The notes beneath the pieces were generated by a model. That model made no database searches and had not been told where the DNA came from. It was given only the letters and a program-made list of their open reading frames with translations. DNA of 64,000 nt from NCBI RefSeq assembly GCF_950295315.1, contig NC_080185.1, positions 46,543,237-46,607,236 of the forward strand. Reading direction: 5' to 3'. Origin of the DNA: Erinaceus europaeus. Lineage: Eukaryota > Chordata > Mammalia > Eulipotyphla > Erinaceidae. Below, piece after piece: positions 1 to 11,974 of the stretch (position 1 is its first letter; the number at the start of each line of letters is the position of its first letter). The position numbers and the translations under genes were made by a program.

Positions 1-52
1 AAATATGTAAAGCACCTAACATCATGTCCTGAACCAAATAGAAACCAAAAAA

Positions 53-54
<2 letters not shown>

Positions 55-117
<63 letters not shown>
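55..117. repeat. (GT)n microsatellite
   Basis: About 31 uninterrupted GT dinucleotides follow a short A-rich run. This is a simple sequence repeat with no coding content. Confidence 0.97.
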
Positions 118-119
<2 letters not shown>

Positions 120-269
120 ACCTCCCATCTTTTGTTCTTTGGATAATCTATTCAAAACAACAACAGAGCTCATGTTAATGTATTAGCTAATTGCAAATAT
201 TTTCAGTGTTTGGAACTAGACCCTCATACATGTATAATTTCACCACTCTAAGTTTAACTATTCTTTATT

Positions 270-457
270 ATTTTTAATTTTATGGCCCAGAGATAAATTG
301 AGGTTTAATGAGGAGATAGAAAAGGAGAGAAACACTTCCATCACTGCTACATTGCTTGTGAAGCTTCTCTCATACACATAGGTGAGGACTGGGGACTTAA
401 ACCTGGGCTCTTGTGAATGATAATGAGTTGTTCAACAACTTGCATCACCACCCAGCC
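270..457 (-). repeat. tRNA-derived SINE, older subtype, reverse
   Basis: The AT-rich 3' end lies on the left. The tRNA-like head, read on the minus strand, lies on the right at the ccacccagcccc motif. The middle has the gagaaacac / gaagcttctc signature shared by other copies here, and it is clearly diverged. Confidence 0.75.
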
Positions 458-585
458 CCAATAAATAATCTTTTAAAATGTATATAATATTGACAGGTTT
501 GAGTAGATTTCTTCAATACTTTTGCTACTTACTTTTGTAGAATTTCCACTCCTGAAAACTTCATCTCAATGTCATTATTCCCTTT

Positions 586-863
586 TTTAAAAAATATTTA
601 TTTTCTCCCTTTTATTACCCTTGTTTTTTTTAAATTGTTGTAGTTATTATTGTTGCCGACTTTGTTGGATAGGACAGACAGAAATAGAGAGAGCAGGGGA
701 AAACAGAGGGGGGAGAGAAAGATAGACATCTGCAGACCTGCTTCACCGGTTGTGAAGTGATCCTCCTGCAGGTGGGGAGCCTGGCTTGAGCCGGGATGCT
801 CACTCTGGTCCTTGTGCTTTGTGCCACGTGTGCTTAACCCGCTGTGCTAACGCCCAACTCCCC
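586..863 (-). repeat. tRNA-derived SINE (ERI type A), reverse, near full length
   Basis: It reads from the T-rich tail, through gttgttggatagga, gagaaagatagaca and cctgcaggtggggagcc, to the tRNA-like head ending in cgcccaactcc. This is the commonest SINE layout in the window and matches the hedgehog ERI type. Confidence 0.92.
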
Positions 864-904
864 ATTATTTCTAATAATAACAGTTAAAACTTTATGTCAG
901 GGAT

Positions 905-1030
905 ATGTACAGTCATTCTATCTTGTAGTCACATTTCTCTAGAAAATAAAATTTCTTATTCCACTGTAACAGGTGAAGAAACTCGAGTAAGGGGCAAGAT
1001 CAAAATTTAAACCCAGGGGTCAGGTGTTGA
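905..1030 (+). repeat. possible MIR core
   Basis: The stretch around 958-985 (ttattcc..taacaggtgaagaaactcgag) resembles the MIR core found in all mammals. The match is short and diverged, so this is tentative. Confidence 0.35.
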
Positions 1031-1096
1031 GTGCTCATATTACAAAATTTAAACCCAAATGTACTTCAGTCAAAGTGGTTTTTCCTAATCCCCGTG

Positions 1097-1106
1097 GTGT
1101 GAGTGA

Positions 1107-1154
<48 letters not shown>

Positions 1155-1155
1155 A
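1097..1155. repeat. (GT)n microsatellite with GA and GC variants
   Basis: A gagtgagt start leads into about 20 GT units and ends in gcgcactcgcgcgc. Confidence 0.95.
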
Positions 1156-2254
1156 CTCGCGCGCTGGAAAAGGGAAATACAAGTGGAGATGACCAAGTCA
1201 CATTACTGCTTCATTGCCTTTAAAATGTTCTGCACAAAAGAGAGAAAGAATATCAGATAGCCCAGAACAACAATAAAAATATATCAATATATATGACGAA
1301 AACAGTATCACCAAAACTAAATGTCTTCATGCTGTGAAAATGGAGCACATACATAAAGCCAATAAGAATTGATTTGAATGTTTTAATTCCATGTGAGACA
1401 AAAAGAACAAAAAAAATCAACAAGGTAATTGCTTGGATCAAACAGTATAATAATACCAAAAACAAAAAGTAAGCAGAATGACTCAGCTCTTGTTTTTCAT
1501 CTTAGTTTTTCTTCAAAGACAGCGGCCTTCAACTTGAAAGAGTAGGATAAATGTGGCTTAAAAGGGCATTCATTCTAAGATAAATAAATAGTAAGCGAAC
1601 TTTGTTCTACTTGGAATTAAATTTTTTAAGTATAATCTTAAGCAACTTCCATATCAACATGACAAAAATTTATAGGTGAAGTTATTGTGAAAATTGCTAG
1701 ACTCAATCAGACAAGCAGTTTACTAGGCATACTAATAGGAAATGAACTGTCATGATAACAATGAACAAAATACAATCCCTTTTCTAGGTTCATATTCTGG
1801 AAGAGATAGTTTTGTGAGTTCTGTACTATAAATACTTTCATTATTACAACAATGATGGTGATCTTTTGTTATAAATGGTTTCTAGCATCTCACACCATTC
1901 TTCAAAAACCATCCTCAAATGTTGGTGATTTTGTGCTTTAGAATCTGGACTAAGTTTAGCTGAGTTTCCTCTCACTGGATGTAAAGTGTCACCCCGGGCT
2001 ACCACCTAGTCCGAAGACACATTCGTGTGATTTGTAATAGAATTCAATTCTTCCAAGGCTATAAGACTTCAGTCTCAATTTCTTGCTATGAGTGGATGTT
2101 GTGATCAATTCCCAGTCACATAGACATCTCTAGCTTTCTCCTTCAGAGGAGATGAATCTGAGAAAGACCTAACAAGGTAAAAGTCACATTCTTGGGATTG
2201 GGAGATGGTATATTCAATTGAGGCTGGGATGTTAGAATCTGTAAAGTTCTGTGT
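1156..2254. other. No recognisable gene or repeat
   Basis: This is AT-rich sequence without a convincing open frame, splice pattern or repeat that I recognise. The longest frame, 1253-1465 on the minus strand, is a hydrophobic chance frame. Confidence 0.5.
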
Positions 2255-2393
2255 CAAACCTTCCAGTCCCCACCTGCAAAGGAGGAAGCTTCACAGGTGG
2301 TGAAGTAGTACTGGCAGGTCTCTGCCTGTCTCCCTATCTCCCTCTTCTATCTTCATTTCTCTCAATCTCATTCCAATAAATAAATAATCTTTA
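2255..2393 (+). repeat. tRNA-derived SINE, 5'-truncated, forward
   Basis: It contains the ccccacctgcaaagg and gaagcttcacaggtggtgaag landmarks, a pyrimidine-rich segment and an ataaataa tail. Confidence 0.8.
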
Positions 2394-2595
2394 AGTCACA
2401 TTTTTATACTTAGTCACAGAAATGACATCCCCTCACCTTGCCATGTTGTCATGGATGAGACATTTCTTAAACTAAATTACATAGCAATTTGTATATGTAA
2501 AGCAAAACTTGTTCATTCTGATCAGTTCCTCCAATGAGAGAGCTCAAGAAGGCTGAAAGAGAATGTCTGTACCTGGTTTTTAAAAATGGATACGA

Positions 2596-2890
2596 TGAGC
2601 CTGGATGGTGGCACACTCAATTAAATGCACATATCATCATGCACAAGGACATGGGTTAGAGCCCCCAATTCCCATCTACAGGGGGAATACTTCATGAGCT
2701 GTGAAACAGGTCTCCAAGAGTCTATAGTTCTCTCTACTCTTTCCTCTTCCCTATTAATTTCTCTCTATGCAGTCAAGTTAAAATAAAAAATAGAAAGGAA
2801 AAAAAATGTCCACCAGAATCCATGGCACCAAGCCCCAGCAATAAACCTGGAGGCAATAGAATAAATAAATAAGTAAATAAATAAATACAA
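2596..2890 (+). repeat. tRNA-derived SINE with extended tail, forward
   Basis: The tRNA-like head (ggtggcacactcaattaaatg) is followed by a body and A-rich link. A second tail segment (caagccccagcaataaacctggagg) follows, then an (AAAT)n run. The same second tail occurs at 22170-22200. Confidence 0.75.
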
Positions 2891-2974
2891 AATGGATGAC
2901 AACAACAGGTACAAATGGAGTGAAAGTGTACCCTAGATTAAGGAGACAATTCAGACATGTCACTGGATTACTGG

Positions 2975-5060
2975 GGTGAAAAAAGAAGTTAGAGTAGTTC
3001 TCCCAAGGTTGCAGATATGGGTGACGATTATTTCTATAACTATCTGTCTATATTTGTATATATTTGCCCTTTTTTCCTATGGTCCTGCTTTTTCTTCCAT
3101 TCCAAGTCACACCTACACTTATTACTACTTCCAAATGTCCTTTTTTCTTCTCTCTCCAGATCCTGTTGGAGTTCAGTAGCTTCTGGTCATCTTCCCCTAA
3201 CATTTATACCTCTGGGATAATGGGCCAAAATTCTTTATGGAGTGCAGAAGATAGAAGGTCTGGCTTCTGTAATTGCTTCTCTGCTGGGCCTGGGTGTTCA
3301 CAAGTTGAGCCATTCTCCCAGCCTGTTTCTATCTTTCCCTAGTGGGCTAGGGCTCTGGAGAGATGAGGTTCCGCGACACATTGGTGAGGCTGTCTGCCCA
3401 GACAGGTCTGGATGGAATGATAGTAACAACTGCAACTTGGTGACTAAAAGGCAGTAAGATATAAAGCAGGGTAAAATGATAAATAAACAAGAACCAAAAA
3501 GTAGGAATAAAGCAGATGAAACTGGGAAATTATTATGCAAAGAAGCTAAAAGTCTATTTTTGGTATGTTCCTAGGGACCCATGACTTTAGTAATTTTTGC
3601 CTAAGCTTGATAGCTAATATGCAGATGGACTAAAAATGTTGTCTGGGAATATATGTATACATATACATATATTGTCTGGGAAGATGGTGTCATAGATTAA
3701 GGTAGAGCTAGAAAGCTGGGTTAGGGCAGAGAGTAGCTCCCAAACTGGAAGAAAGTATATAAATGCCATCGACTGTGTATCACATAGATCTGATGCAGGG
3801 CCCATAACTATTCACATTTGGCACAGGAGCCTGTGTAACCTCTGAGTTCCTGTCAGTCTGAGCTCAAAGTACATGGTCACATTTGTGCTCATTTTAGGAT
3901 CAGTCTTCAAGTGTCAGGGTATCACCCAGCCTCCCTTCTGAGTGTGGGGCAGTCTCGATCACTGCTACTTTATAGTGAGGGTAAGGTCCATGAGAAACCC
4001 ACAAGAGATCTTATGGTGGCATTCCTGATGGAAGTGACCAGTAATGGTGGAGAGAGTAATCTATTAGAGGTCTTGGCCCATATTGTCTATGGGGAAATCC
4101 AAGGGTTCCCTGGTGAAGACACCAGATGTTGGGGTGGCCTGGTAGTGACCAAGAAGACCACTATTAAGAAAGCCAGTATCTCGCCTTTATCTAGCTTTTC
4201 TAGTTCTTTCTTAATCTGATGAGCTTAGTCTTTCTCCTTGGTAAAGCCTTGAATGTCATTTGCTATATCCAAACTGGTATTAGGTTTATGTGGTCTGGCC
4301 TCAAGTTAGAGAGGAAATAAACTTAGGGTTTTAGTGGGGTCTAACTTAACCTCAAGTTTGATTACATTTACTTGTTTGATAATTCTAATAAAAGCTGTCA
4401 TAGGGACAATAGTTGTCCTTTAGAGTAAGACAATCAAGGGATAACAATAATGCTGATGCTGCCAGAAGAGATTAAGGACATATATCTTACTTTTCTTTGA
4501 GTAGTTAGAAGAGTAGATATAGTGCTTGAGGGAAGTGAAGTAGGGGGTAGAAGAGGAGGGTATCTATGCCTAAGTCGTAAATATTTGATTAGACCATTTA
4601 TGGTAGCTTCTTGAGACCTTTCTACTTATTTTCTGTGCTTAGTAGGTCTAAGTCTAGTCACAGAGTATTAGTAAGCACTTTTACTTTGAGGTATATAGTT
4701 ACCCCTAATTTATGGATACAAATATGCATGTACCCATTCCCCTAAGCCCTAGGGGTCTGTAACTGTGTTAGAGAGTGTGCCATTTGATATAGATCTACGT
4801 AGTCCCATATGTTGGGAAAGGTCTCACCAGACTATTGGAATTGGAAGGTTGATATCTCAGGTTTGGCATCTCTTAATAAAATCAGAAGCAAGGAGCCAGT
4901 GGCAGCATAACATAGCATGGTGACACTGGTTGCTTTGATTTAGTTGAGGTCAGCAGAGGCAGTGTCACAGGGTAAGGGGTCAAGAGGAGAAGCATCAAAA
5001 AATACAGGCAGAGGCCCAAAGGCTCCAGGATGGGGAAAAATATGAATTTTTGAAGAGTAT
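2975..5060 (-). mobile_element. Family R retroelement, reverse, diverged long copy
   Basis: This is the longest contiguous reverse copy of family R that is not interrupted by a SINE. The tail-side block (3230-3560: gcagaagatagaaggtctggcttctgtaattgc, tctttccctagtgggc) and the middle block (3590-4130) align by eye with 37610-38700. The head-side block runs to about 5050. No long open frame is present, so it looks non-autonomous. Parts near 3000-3200 also occur at 6590-6790. Confidence 0.65.
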
Positions 5061-5138
5061 GGGGAGGAGAACAACATACTTCTAAAGAACGATTGGGTCA
5101 CAGAGGAAATTAAAACAGAAATTAAAAATTACTTGTAC

Positions 5139-5352
5139 AAGGGGCTAGAGTGGCGGCACACCTGATTAAATGCTCACATCATATTATATTGCTCAAGCAT
5201 CCAGGTTCAAACCCCTGGTCCCCACACGCAGGGTGAAAGCTTCATGAGTGGTGAAGTAGGGCTGCAGGTGTCTCTCTGTCTCTTTCTCTCTATATCTACC
5301 TGTCCCCTCTCATTTTTTCTGTATCTATCCAATAATAAATAAATAAAAATAT
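5139..5352 (+). repeat. tRNA-derived SINE, forward
   Basis: It has a full head (ggggctagagtggcggcacacctgattaaatg), a gaagcttcatgagtggtgaag body and an (AATA)n tail. Confidence 0.85.
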
Positions 5353-5354
5353 TT

Positions 5355-5500
5355 TAATATTTTATTGATTGATTGATGAATGGGATAGGAGGAGAGAGAA
5401 AGAATAAGACATCACTCTGGTACATGTGCTGCAAGAGATTTAACTTAGGACCTCATGCTTGAGAGTCCAACACTTTATCCATTGCACCACCTCCCAGACC
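5355..5500 (-). repeat. tRNA-derived SINE, type B, reverse
   Basis: A second SINE class with gacatcactctggtacatgtgctgc, cttgagagtccaa and a head at caccacctcccagaccac. Copies of aaataaataaaaatatttt flank it, which fits a TSD formed in the preceding SINE tail. Confidence 0.85.
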
Positions 5501-5519
5501 ACAAAATAAATAAAAATAT

Positions 5520-5868
5520 TTTTAATTTATTTATTTATAAAATGGAAACACTAACAAGACCATAGGATAAGAGGGGTACAATTCTCACCACCAGAACTCC
5601 ATATCCCATGCCCTCCCCTGATAGCTTTCCTATTCTTTATCCCTCTGAAAATATGGACCCAGGGTCATTATAGGGTACAGAAGGTAGAAGGTCTGGCTTC
5701 TGTAATTGTTTCCCCACTGAACATGGGCATTGACATGTTGATCCATACTCCCAGCCTGTCTCTCTCTTTCCCTAGTGGGGCAGGGTTCTGAAGAATCAGA
5801 GCTCCAGGACACATTTATGGGATCACCTGTCCAGGGAAGTCTAGTTGGCATCATGGTAGCATCTGGAA
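5520..5868 (-). mobile_element. Family R, 3' part, reverse
   Basis: It starts with the T-rich tail, then aggataagaggggtac and ccaccaccagaactccatatccc, then ggtctggcttctgtaattg, and stops at gcatctgg. It lacks the head, as expected for a 5'-truncated insertion. Confidence 0.8.
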
Positions 5869-6478
5869 AATAATTAAAATGAAGGAACCAACTACTAAAC
5901 CCTGTGGAATGCGTCAAAAGCTGTCCTAAGAGGAAAGTTACCGGAACACAGACCCTTACTCAAAAGCAGTGAAGATCTCAGGTAAGCTGTCATTAAAGCA
6001 TCACAACTAATTCAACTAGATGAGGAGCAAAAAGAGAGACCCAAAAGTCTGAAGAAGGAAGGAAATAGTCAAAATCTGAGAAGAAATTGAAGAAATAAAA
6101 TCCAAAAAGATGACTCAAAAGAATAATAAAATCAAGAGCTGGTTCTTCAAAAGGACAAATAAGTTAGGCCACTTGCTAGACTAACAGAAAGAGAGAAAGC
6201 TATTATAAAAACAATCAGGAATGAGAGAAATGAAATTACAACTGAAGATGGGGAGATACAAAGAATCTTATGTGAATATTATGAACATCTCTATGGAAAT
6301 AAACTGGACAACCTAGAAGATATGGATGCATTTCTAGAACAGGATCATTTGCCAAACCTAACTCAAGAGAAAGTAGATAGCTTAAACATGCCAAACAGTA
6401 ATATAGAAATAGAATAGGCAATCATAATTCTTCCCAATAATAGAAACCCAAGCCCAGATGAATTTATTTATAAATTCT

Positions 6479-7058
6479 TTTTTGTTACTATTTTAATATT
6501 GGTTTACAAAATTAAAAATAAGAGAGGTACAACTCCAAACCATTCCTACCACCAGAGTTCTGTGTTCCCATTCCCTCCACTGGAAACATCAGTGGTTCTC
6601 CCAAAGTCACTGATATGGGTTGACTACTATTTCTATAACTATCTGTCCATCTATCTATCTATCATCTATCAATATTTTTGCCCATTTTTTCCTATGGACT
6701 TGCCTTCTCTTACTTTCTAAATCACACTTATACTTACTACTACTTCCAAACGACAGTCCCTTTTTCCTCTTCTCTAGTTCCTGATAGAATTGGAGTTCAA
6801 CAACGGTACAGAATGTTCCATGCTCCAAAGGGAGGCTAAACAATATACTCTACCTTCCACCTGAGGAAGATGGATCCTGAAATTGGGGCAGCTTGGAACA
6901 TTCCTACTCATGACCACAGAATGTGAACTCAGATCTACAGGGATGCAGAGGTCACATAGACTCCTAAGCTGAATATGGGCCCCAGATCAGATCAAATCGA
7001 TGGGTTTACAGTCAACAATATTTATACCCCTTTCCCATATTTGGGAGCTACTCTCTTC
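6479..7058. mobile_element. Family R copy with internal inversion
   Basis: 6479-6800 is in reverse orientation (ataagagaggtacaactcc, ctgatatgggttgac). 6800-7058 continues in forward orientation (ggtacagaatgttccatgctcc, cacctgaggaag, gggccccagatcagatc). The switch without other sequence between suggests 5' inversion during L1-type reverse transcription. Confidence 0.55.
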
Positions 7059-7195
7059 CCTGAAGTTTCACGAGTGGCAAAGCAGGTCTGCGGGTCTCTC
7101 TGTCTCTCTGTGTCTCTCTCTCTATCTCCCCTATCCTCTCAATTTCTGTCTCTATCTAATAAACAAATAAAGATAATTTTTAAAAGAGAGAGAGA
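7059..7195 (+). repeat. tRNA-derived SINE, 5'-truncated, forward
   Basis: It starts at gaagtttcacgagtggcaaagcagg, runs through a CT-rich segment and ends in aataaacaaataaagat. Confidence 0.8.
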
Positions 7196-7410
7196 ATTGA
7201 ATGCAGGAAGATGACAACAAATATGCATCAAAAAAGTCAGCCAATATCCAAGACTGAGGGAAAACTATAGTGGTTACATAGGGGTTGGGTAGAGGTGGGG
7301 GGGTGGGGAACACAGACATTTGGTGGTGGGAATGATGTGAAACTATACTCCTGTTAACTCATAATCTTATAAATCACTATAGATTCATTATATAATGGGT
7401 GAAAATAGAT
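7196..7410 (+). mobile_element. L1/family R type 3' end, forward
   Basis: The block aacacagacatttggtggtgggaatgatgtgaaactata followed by an aatcttataaatcacta tail is the shared 3' end of L1 and family R in this window. Confidence 0.5.
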
Positions 7411-7822
7411 TTAAAACTTCCACTTCTCTGCTTAGATCATAGGTCTGAGTATAAATATTTTCTTTAGCCTAAGTATTTAATGTAAATAAAATTTGTAAGA
7501 TGATCACATTTGTAAGATGATCTAATTCTGATACAGGGCTTAAATGCTTTAAGCAGTTCTAAAAATATATTTGTATAAATGCTCTTTTAAATACCCAAGG
7601 TACCTACAACCTTAAGCAAGATAGATCAAAACCATTTGGCTCTGTCAGTATCTAAGATGCTATTATTAGCAGGCATTTTTAAATGTCATAAAGCTTAGTG
7701 AGGTCAAGGATATTACAATAAATCCTAACTCTTAGATTGTCAAGGAAAACAAGCTTGCAATTAATTTGGTTATAACAATAATTAACTATTGATATTTTAG
7801 TCTCTTTCTAAGATACAAGATA
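7411..7822. other. No recognisable feature
   Basis: AT-rich sequence without a gene or a repeat that I can name. Confidence 0.5.
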
Positions 7823-7834
7823 CTCTTCTGATTC

Positions 7835-8107
7835 CTGTTGTTTATTTATTTTCCCTTTTGTTGCCTTTGTTGATTTTTTTATTATTGTTGTAATTGATGT
7901 CCTCATTGTTGGATAGGACAGAGAGAAATGGAGAGATGATGAGAAGATAGAGAGGGGGAGAGAAAGATAGACACCTGCAGACCTGCTTCACTGCCTGTGA
8001 AGTGACTCCCCTGCAGGTGGGGAGCCTGGGGCTCCAACCAGGATCCTTAGTCGGTCTTTGCACTTAGCGCCACCTACGCTTACCCCGCTGTGCTACCGCC
8101 CAACTCC
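7835..8107 (-). repeat. tRNA-derived SINE (ERI type A), reverse, with TSD
   Basis: Full-length layout. It is flanked by a perfect 12-bp duplication ctcttctgattc at 7823-7834 and 8108-8119, which proves L1-type insertion. Confidence 0.95.
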
Positions 8108-9549
8108 CTCTTCTGATTCTTTTTAAGATCCTTATTTCTCCTGGTCCTGGAACCTGTGCTCAGATTTCTTGATTGTTTTTTCTCTCTCTGATATTTTACC
8201 CTGTTATACTGCCTCTGTTGACTTCAACTAAATCAAGCTACCAGTGCCAACCATACCATGTTACACTGCTACTAATTTATTACTGCAGATTGTCTCCAGA
8301 GATGCCAAGCCTGAGATGTCAAGCTCCCAACTCCTCTAATCTGGTTAGACCTTTCCTAACAGGTAGGACTACCTAGTTCCATTTTAAATGACACATTTTG
8401 TAACACAGTTAAAGATACTAGCTACAGGCTATGGCCTAGGGTACTAGATACATGTGTTCAGGTATCCACAAGCAAGGAACGATTATATACCTCAAAGTAA
8501 AAAAGCTTAATAGCCCTTCAAGATTAGATTTAGACCTACCAAGACTGGAATTCTAGTAGAATAGTCTAAAGAAGGAATCACAAATTCTCTAATCATATAT
8601 TTATTACTTAGGCCTAAACACCTTCCTCTCCTACCCCTCATTTCATTTCCCTCAAACACTCTATCATCTTTTTTAATCTCTTCCGACAGAGCATTAGCAT
8701 TATTGTTACCCCCAGATAAGGATCAAAAGAAACACTATACAATTGGCCAAGAGTTATACTGGCAAAAACTACAAATCTAGTAAAGGACAATTATTGTCCC
8801 TATAACAACCTTTTTAGATTCATCAAACAAGTAAATGCAGAAAAACCTGAGGCTGATTGAGGCCCCATTAGAATCCTAGAACCTTGGCTGTGTTTCCTCC
8901 CTAACTCCAGGTCAGATCCCATAAACCTAATACTGGTTTGGATACAACAAATAACACTCAACGCTGTAACAACTGGATGAAAGACTAAGCTTGTCAGATA
9001 AAAATCTGGATAAGGGCAAGAGACTGGCTCACTTACTAAATGTCCTCTTTGTCCATTATCATAACACCCCCTCACCCAGGGTCCTAGACAGGGAATACTT
9101 TGATTCCCCCTTAGATAATATGAGCCTCCGATAGATCCCTCTCTCTACCATCTGGTCAAACCCATTGGGAAGGTCCTTTTGTAGGCTTTTTCAGGCTCCT
9201 ACCCTCACTATAAAACAGCAATGGTAGAGACTGTTCCACTCTCCAAAGGTAGGCTGGATCATCCTACTCTGCCACCTGAGGAAGACTAGCTCTGAAATGA
9301 GCACAGCCTACAATGTTTCCAGCTATAACTATGGACTGTGAGGAGTCTGGCAAAGACTCGGGTATTGTACAGGCACCTATGCTAAATATGAATGGATATG
9401 GCCCCGGGGCTAGATCATTGTGGTGAACAGCTGATTGCATTTATATATCTGAATGTTTGCAAGCAACTCTCTGCCCTAATCCTACTTCCCAGTTCTACTC
9501 TCAGCTCTGACACCATCTTCCTAGACAATATTTCCGGCCCACCCCCATG

Positions 9550-9846
9550 TTTTCTTTTTTGTTTAATTTTTTAATTTATTTTCCCTTTTGTTGCCCTTGT
9601 TGGTTTTTATTGTTGTTGCAGTTATTATTGTTGTTGTTATTGATGTCGTTGTTGGATAGGACAGAGAGAAATGGAGAGAGGAGGGGAAGATAGAGAGGGG
9701 GAGAGAAAAATAGACACCTGCAGACCTGCTTCACCGCCTGTGAAGCAACTCCCCTGCAGGTGAGGAGCCTGGGGCTCAAACAGTGATCCTTATGCCGGTT
9801 CTTGGCTTCACACCACATGAGCTTAACCTGCTGTGACCGCCCAACT
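9550..9846 (-). repeat. tRNA-derived SINE (ERI type A), reverse, with TSD
   Basis: Full-length copy. The 12-bp target duplication cccacccccatg lies at 9538-9549 and 9847-9858. Confidence 0.95.
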
Positions 9847-10136
9847 CCCACCCCCATGATTTCTATCAATCTCAAGCAAAGATTAAGACATAGGCTCCTA
9901 GGAACATTCCTAAAATAGACTTCCTAGCTTCCTTCTACCTAAGATACCTACCTTCATCTGTTCTATTCTTACTTTTTGATTCCTAATTATTAAACATTTT
10001 GCCCTGCTTCCCATCTTACTACATTCCAGCCACCAAATCCCAGATTCCATTCTGACTCCCCAAGGCAGATGACCTCACCAATGCTTCCTGGAACCTCACC
10101 TCTCCAGAACCCTACCCCATTAAGGAAAGATAGAAA

Positions 10137-10478
10137 TAAGTTGAGGGATCACAGCTGGCAGCCGTCCCAGCACAGAAAGGGTTTTTCTCCAGAGTCTATT
10201 TTTTCAGTGACAAGTACCCAGGTGTCCTGTGCTACCCCTCCCTGTCAGCTGGTGTATCCAGGTCCTGAGGATATGGGGAGAGGGCAGTGTCCCCGAGCTG
10301 CCTGCTGTGGTCAGCCTGCACCATTGGCAGATGTGGCTGGGTTTTGGGACTGAGACCACAGTATTGAAACAAAACACAGCATTATTCACTTTTTTCTTTT
10401 TGTTTGTTCATTTAAATGTATATTTAGAACTGCACTTTGTGAAAAAAAACTTCCCTTTTTATCCCAAAAGAAAGAAAG

Positions 10479-10547
<69 letters not shown>

Positions 10548-10550
10548 AAA
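10137..10550 (+). pseudogene. Possible processed retrocopy of an unidentified transcript
   Basis: About 330 bp of sequence unlike family R interrupts a family R copy. An (AAAG)n run follows it, and agaaata-like bases occur on both sides (about 10131 and 10548), consistent with a short TSD. The content looks like a 3' UTR and has no clear coding frame. I could not identify the source and see no canonical AATAAA just before the tail. It could instead be an unknown repeat. Confidence 0.4.
10468..10548. repeat. (AAAG)n microsatellite
   Basis: Roughly 17 AAAG/AAAGA units lead into GAGAGAGA. It probably grew from the poly(A) tail of the preceding insert. Confidence 0.93.
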
Positions 10551-10816
10551 GAAATAGGCTTGGGGTATGGATCAACCTGTCAACACCTAAATCCAGTGGA
10601 GAAGCAATTACAGAAGCCAGAAACTCCCATCCTCTGCATTCCAAATAGAACTTTGGCCCATACTCCCAGAGGGATAAACAGTAGGGAAGTTTCCAGTGGA
10701 GCAGATGGGACACAGAACTCTGGTCATGACAACTGTATAAAATACATCCCTATTACAGTTATATCCCCTTACAATCTTATAAATTAATATTAAATCACTA
10801 GTGAAAATTAAAATAA

Positions 10817-11046
10817 AGGGGAGCCCAGGTGGTGGCGCATCTGGTTAAAGACACACATTAAAGTGTGCAAAGACCTGGTTTCAAGCTCCTGGTCCCCACC
10901 TGCAGGGGGAAAGCTTCACGAGTGGTGAAGCAGGGCTGCAAGTATCTCTCTGTCTCTTTCCCAATCTCCCCCTCCACTCTCAATTTCTCTCTGTATCTAT
11001 CCAATAATAAATTAATAAATTAAAAGTAATAATAAATAATAAAATA
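10817..11046 (+). repeat. tRNA-derived SINE, forward
   Basis: The head ggggagcccaggtggtggcgcatctggttaaag, the body gaagcttcacgagtggtgaagcagg and the ataataaattaataaat tail are all present. Confidence 0.92.
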
Positions 11047-11974
11047 ATTTTCAATAAATGTGAAATATCTATAGTTGTAACTTCTCGACAGAATAGATAT
11101 CCCTTTCTTAATCTTATAGTGGCAAAGAATTGGCTTCAAGAATATGATCAAACTGGACTTTAAAACACACACAAAAAAAACTAGTGTGTATACTCTTCCT
11201 CTGAGTATTAATATCAAAAACTTGAAAGAGATGTATGTTTTATTAATTGAATCCTCATATAACCAAGATGTTAATGGATTTCACTTTCTACATATAAAAT
11301 GAAAATCTGTTAACAAAGGGTCAGACACTAAGCTTAGTCAACAACAGAAGGAAAACATGGACTTATATAGCAAGAAAAAAGACCTTTCCCTCTGTGATAT
11401 GAATTATCTCCTTATAAAATAAACATAATATAATTTAGTGTTTTATCTTCTGTTAAGAAGCATATTGTTTTTAAAGTTCTAACTACAGTCTGAAAATCCT
11501 TTAATCTCTATGAACTCTCTGTAAATTATAAGATAATAATCAGATGACTTCAATGTTGTGGTGGGTGGGAGGTTATCAAGACCTTGCACATGGACTCTCT
11601 ATGGACTGGGAGGTTGATTTCCCTGTAAATCTGTCACTTAGACCTAGCTGTATAAATCAGAATGGGACAAGGAAAAAAAAAAACCTCCTTATTTAATTCT
11701 TTCAAAAGACAGTTTATGGGATAAATCTGGAACAAATTGCACACTTATCTGCATGCATCAGGTCAGCATTATTGGATTACAGCTTGCCTTTTCCTGCCAG
11801 GGTAAAGAAAAGTAGACCAGAGTGGAGATTAACTGTGTAAACAAAATTTTAAATCTATTGCGTTATTGAGAAAGTTGCATTATGTGCATAAGAATATGTG
11901 AAGGGAAATTTTCATTCACAAAAAGTATTCCAATACTGTTTATGAAAATTAAGAAAATTATAACCACCATCGTC
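11047..11974. other. Unique sequence, no gene seen
   Basis: AT-rich sequence without young repeats. The open frames 11020-11217 and 11882-12127 have no recognisable protein character. Confidence 0.5.

Larger units (their letters stand above)
5086..6478 (+). mobile_element. L1 ORF2 fragment, forward, split by nested insertions
   Basis: 5086-5138 and 5869-6478 read as one diverged L1 ORF2 segment on the plus strand (for example gaaattaaaacagaaattaaaaa, and later gaaaccacttg- and gaggaagta-like linker). The reading frame is broken by many stops. Three insertions lie between the halves. Confidence 0.7.
8120..10815 (+). mobile_element. Family R retroelement, forward, near full length, interrupted
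   Basis: The head side (8120-8400: actgcagattgtctccagagatgcc) aligns with 52920-53060, and the middle (8540-9540) with 53200-53800. The tail side (9870-10136 and 10551-10815) ends in aggataaacagtagggaagttt, a degraded shared 3' end and a T/A-rich tail. A SINE sits at 9550-9846 and a retrocopy-like insert at 10137-10550. No long open frame is seen. Confidence 0.7.

Noticed and set aside
10229..10713. Lys/Arg/Glu-repeat and Phe/Leu/Ser-repeat frames
   Set aside because: They translate the AAAG array on either strand.
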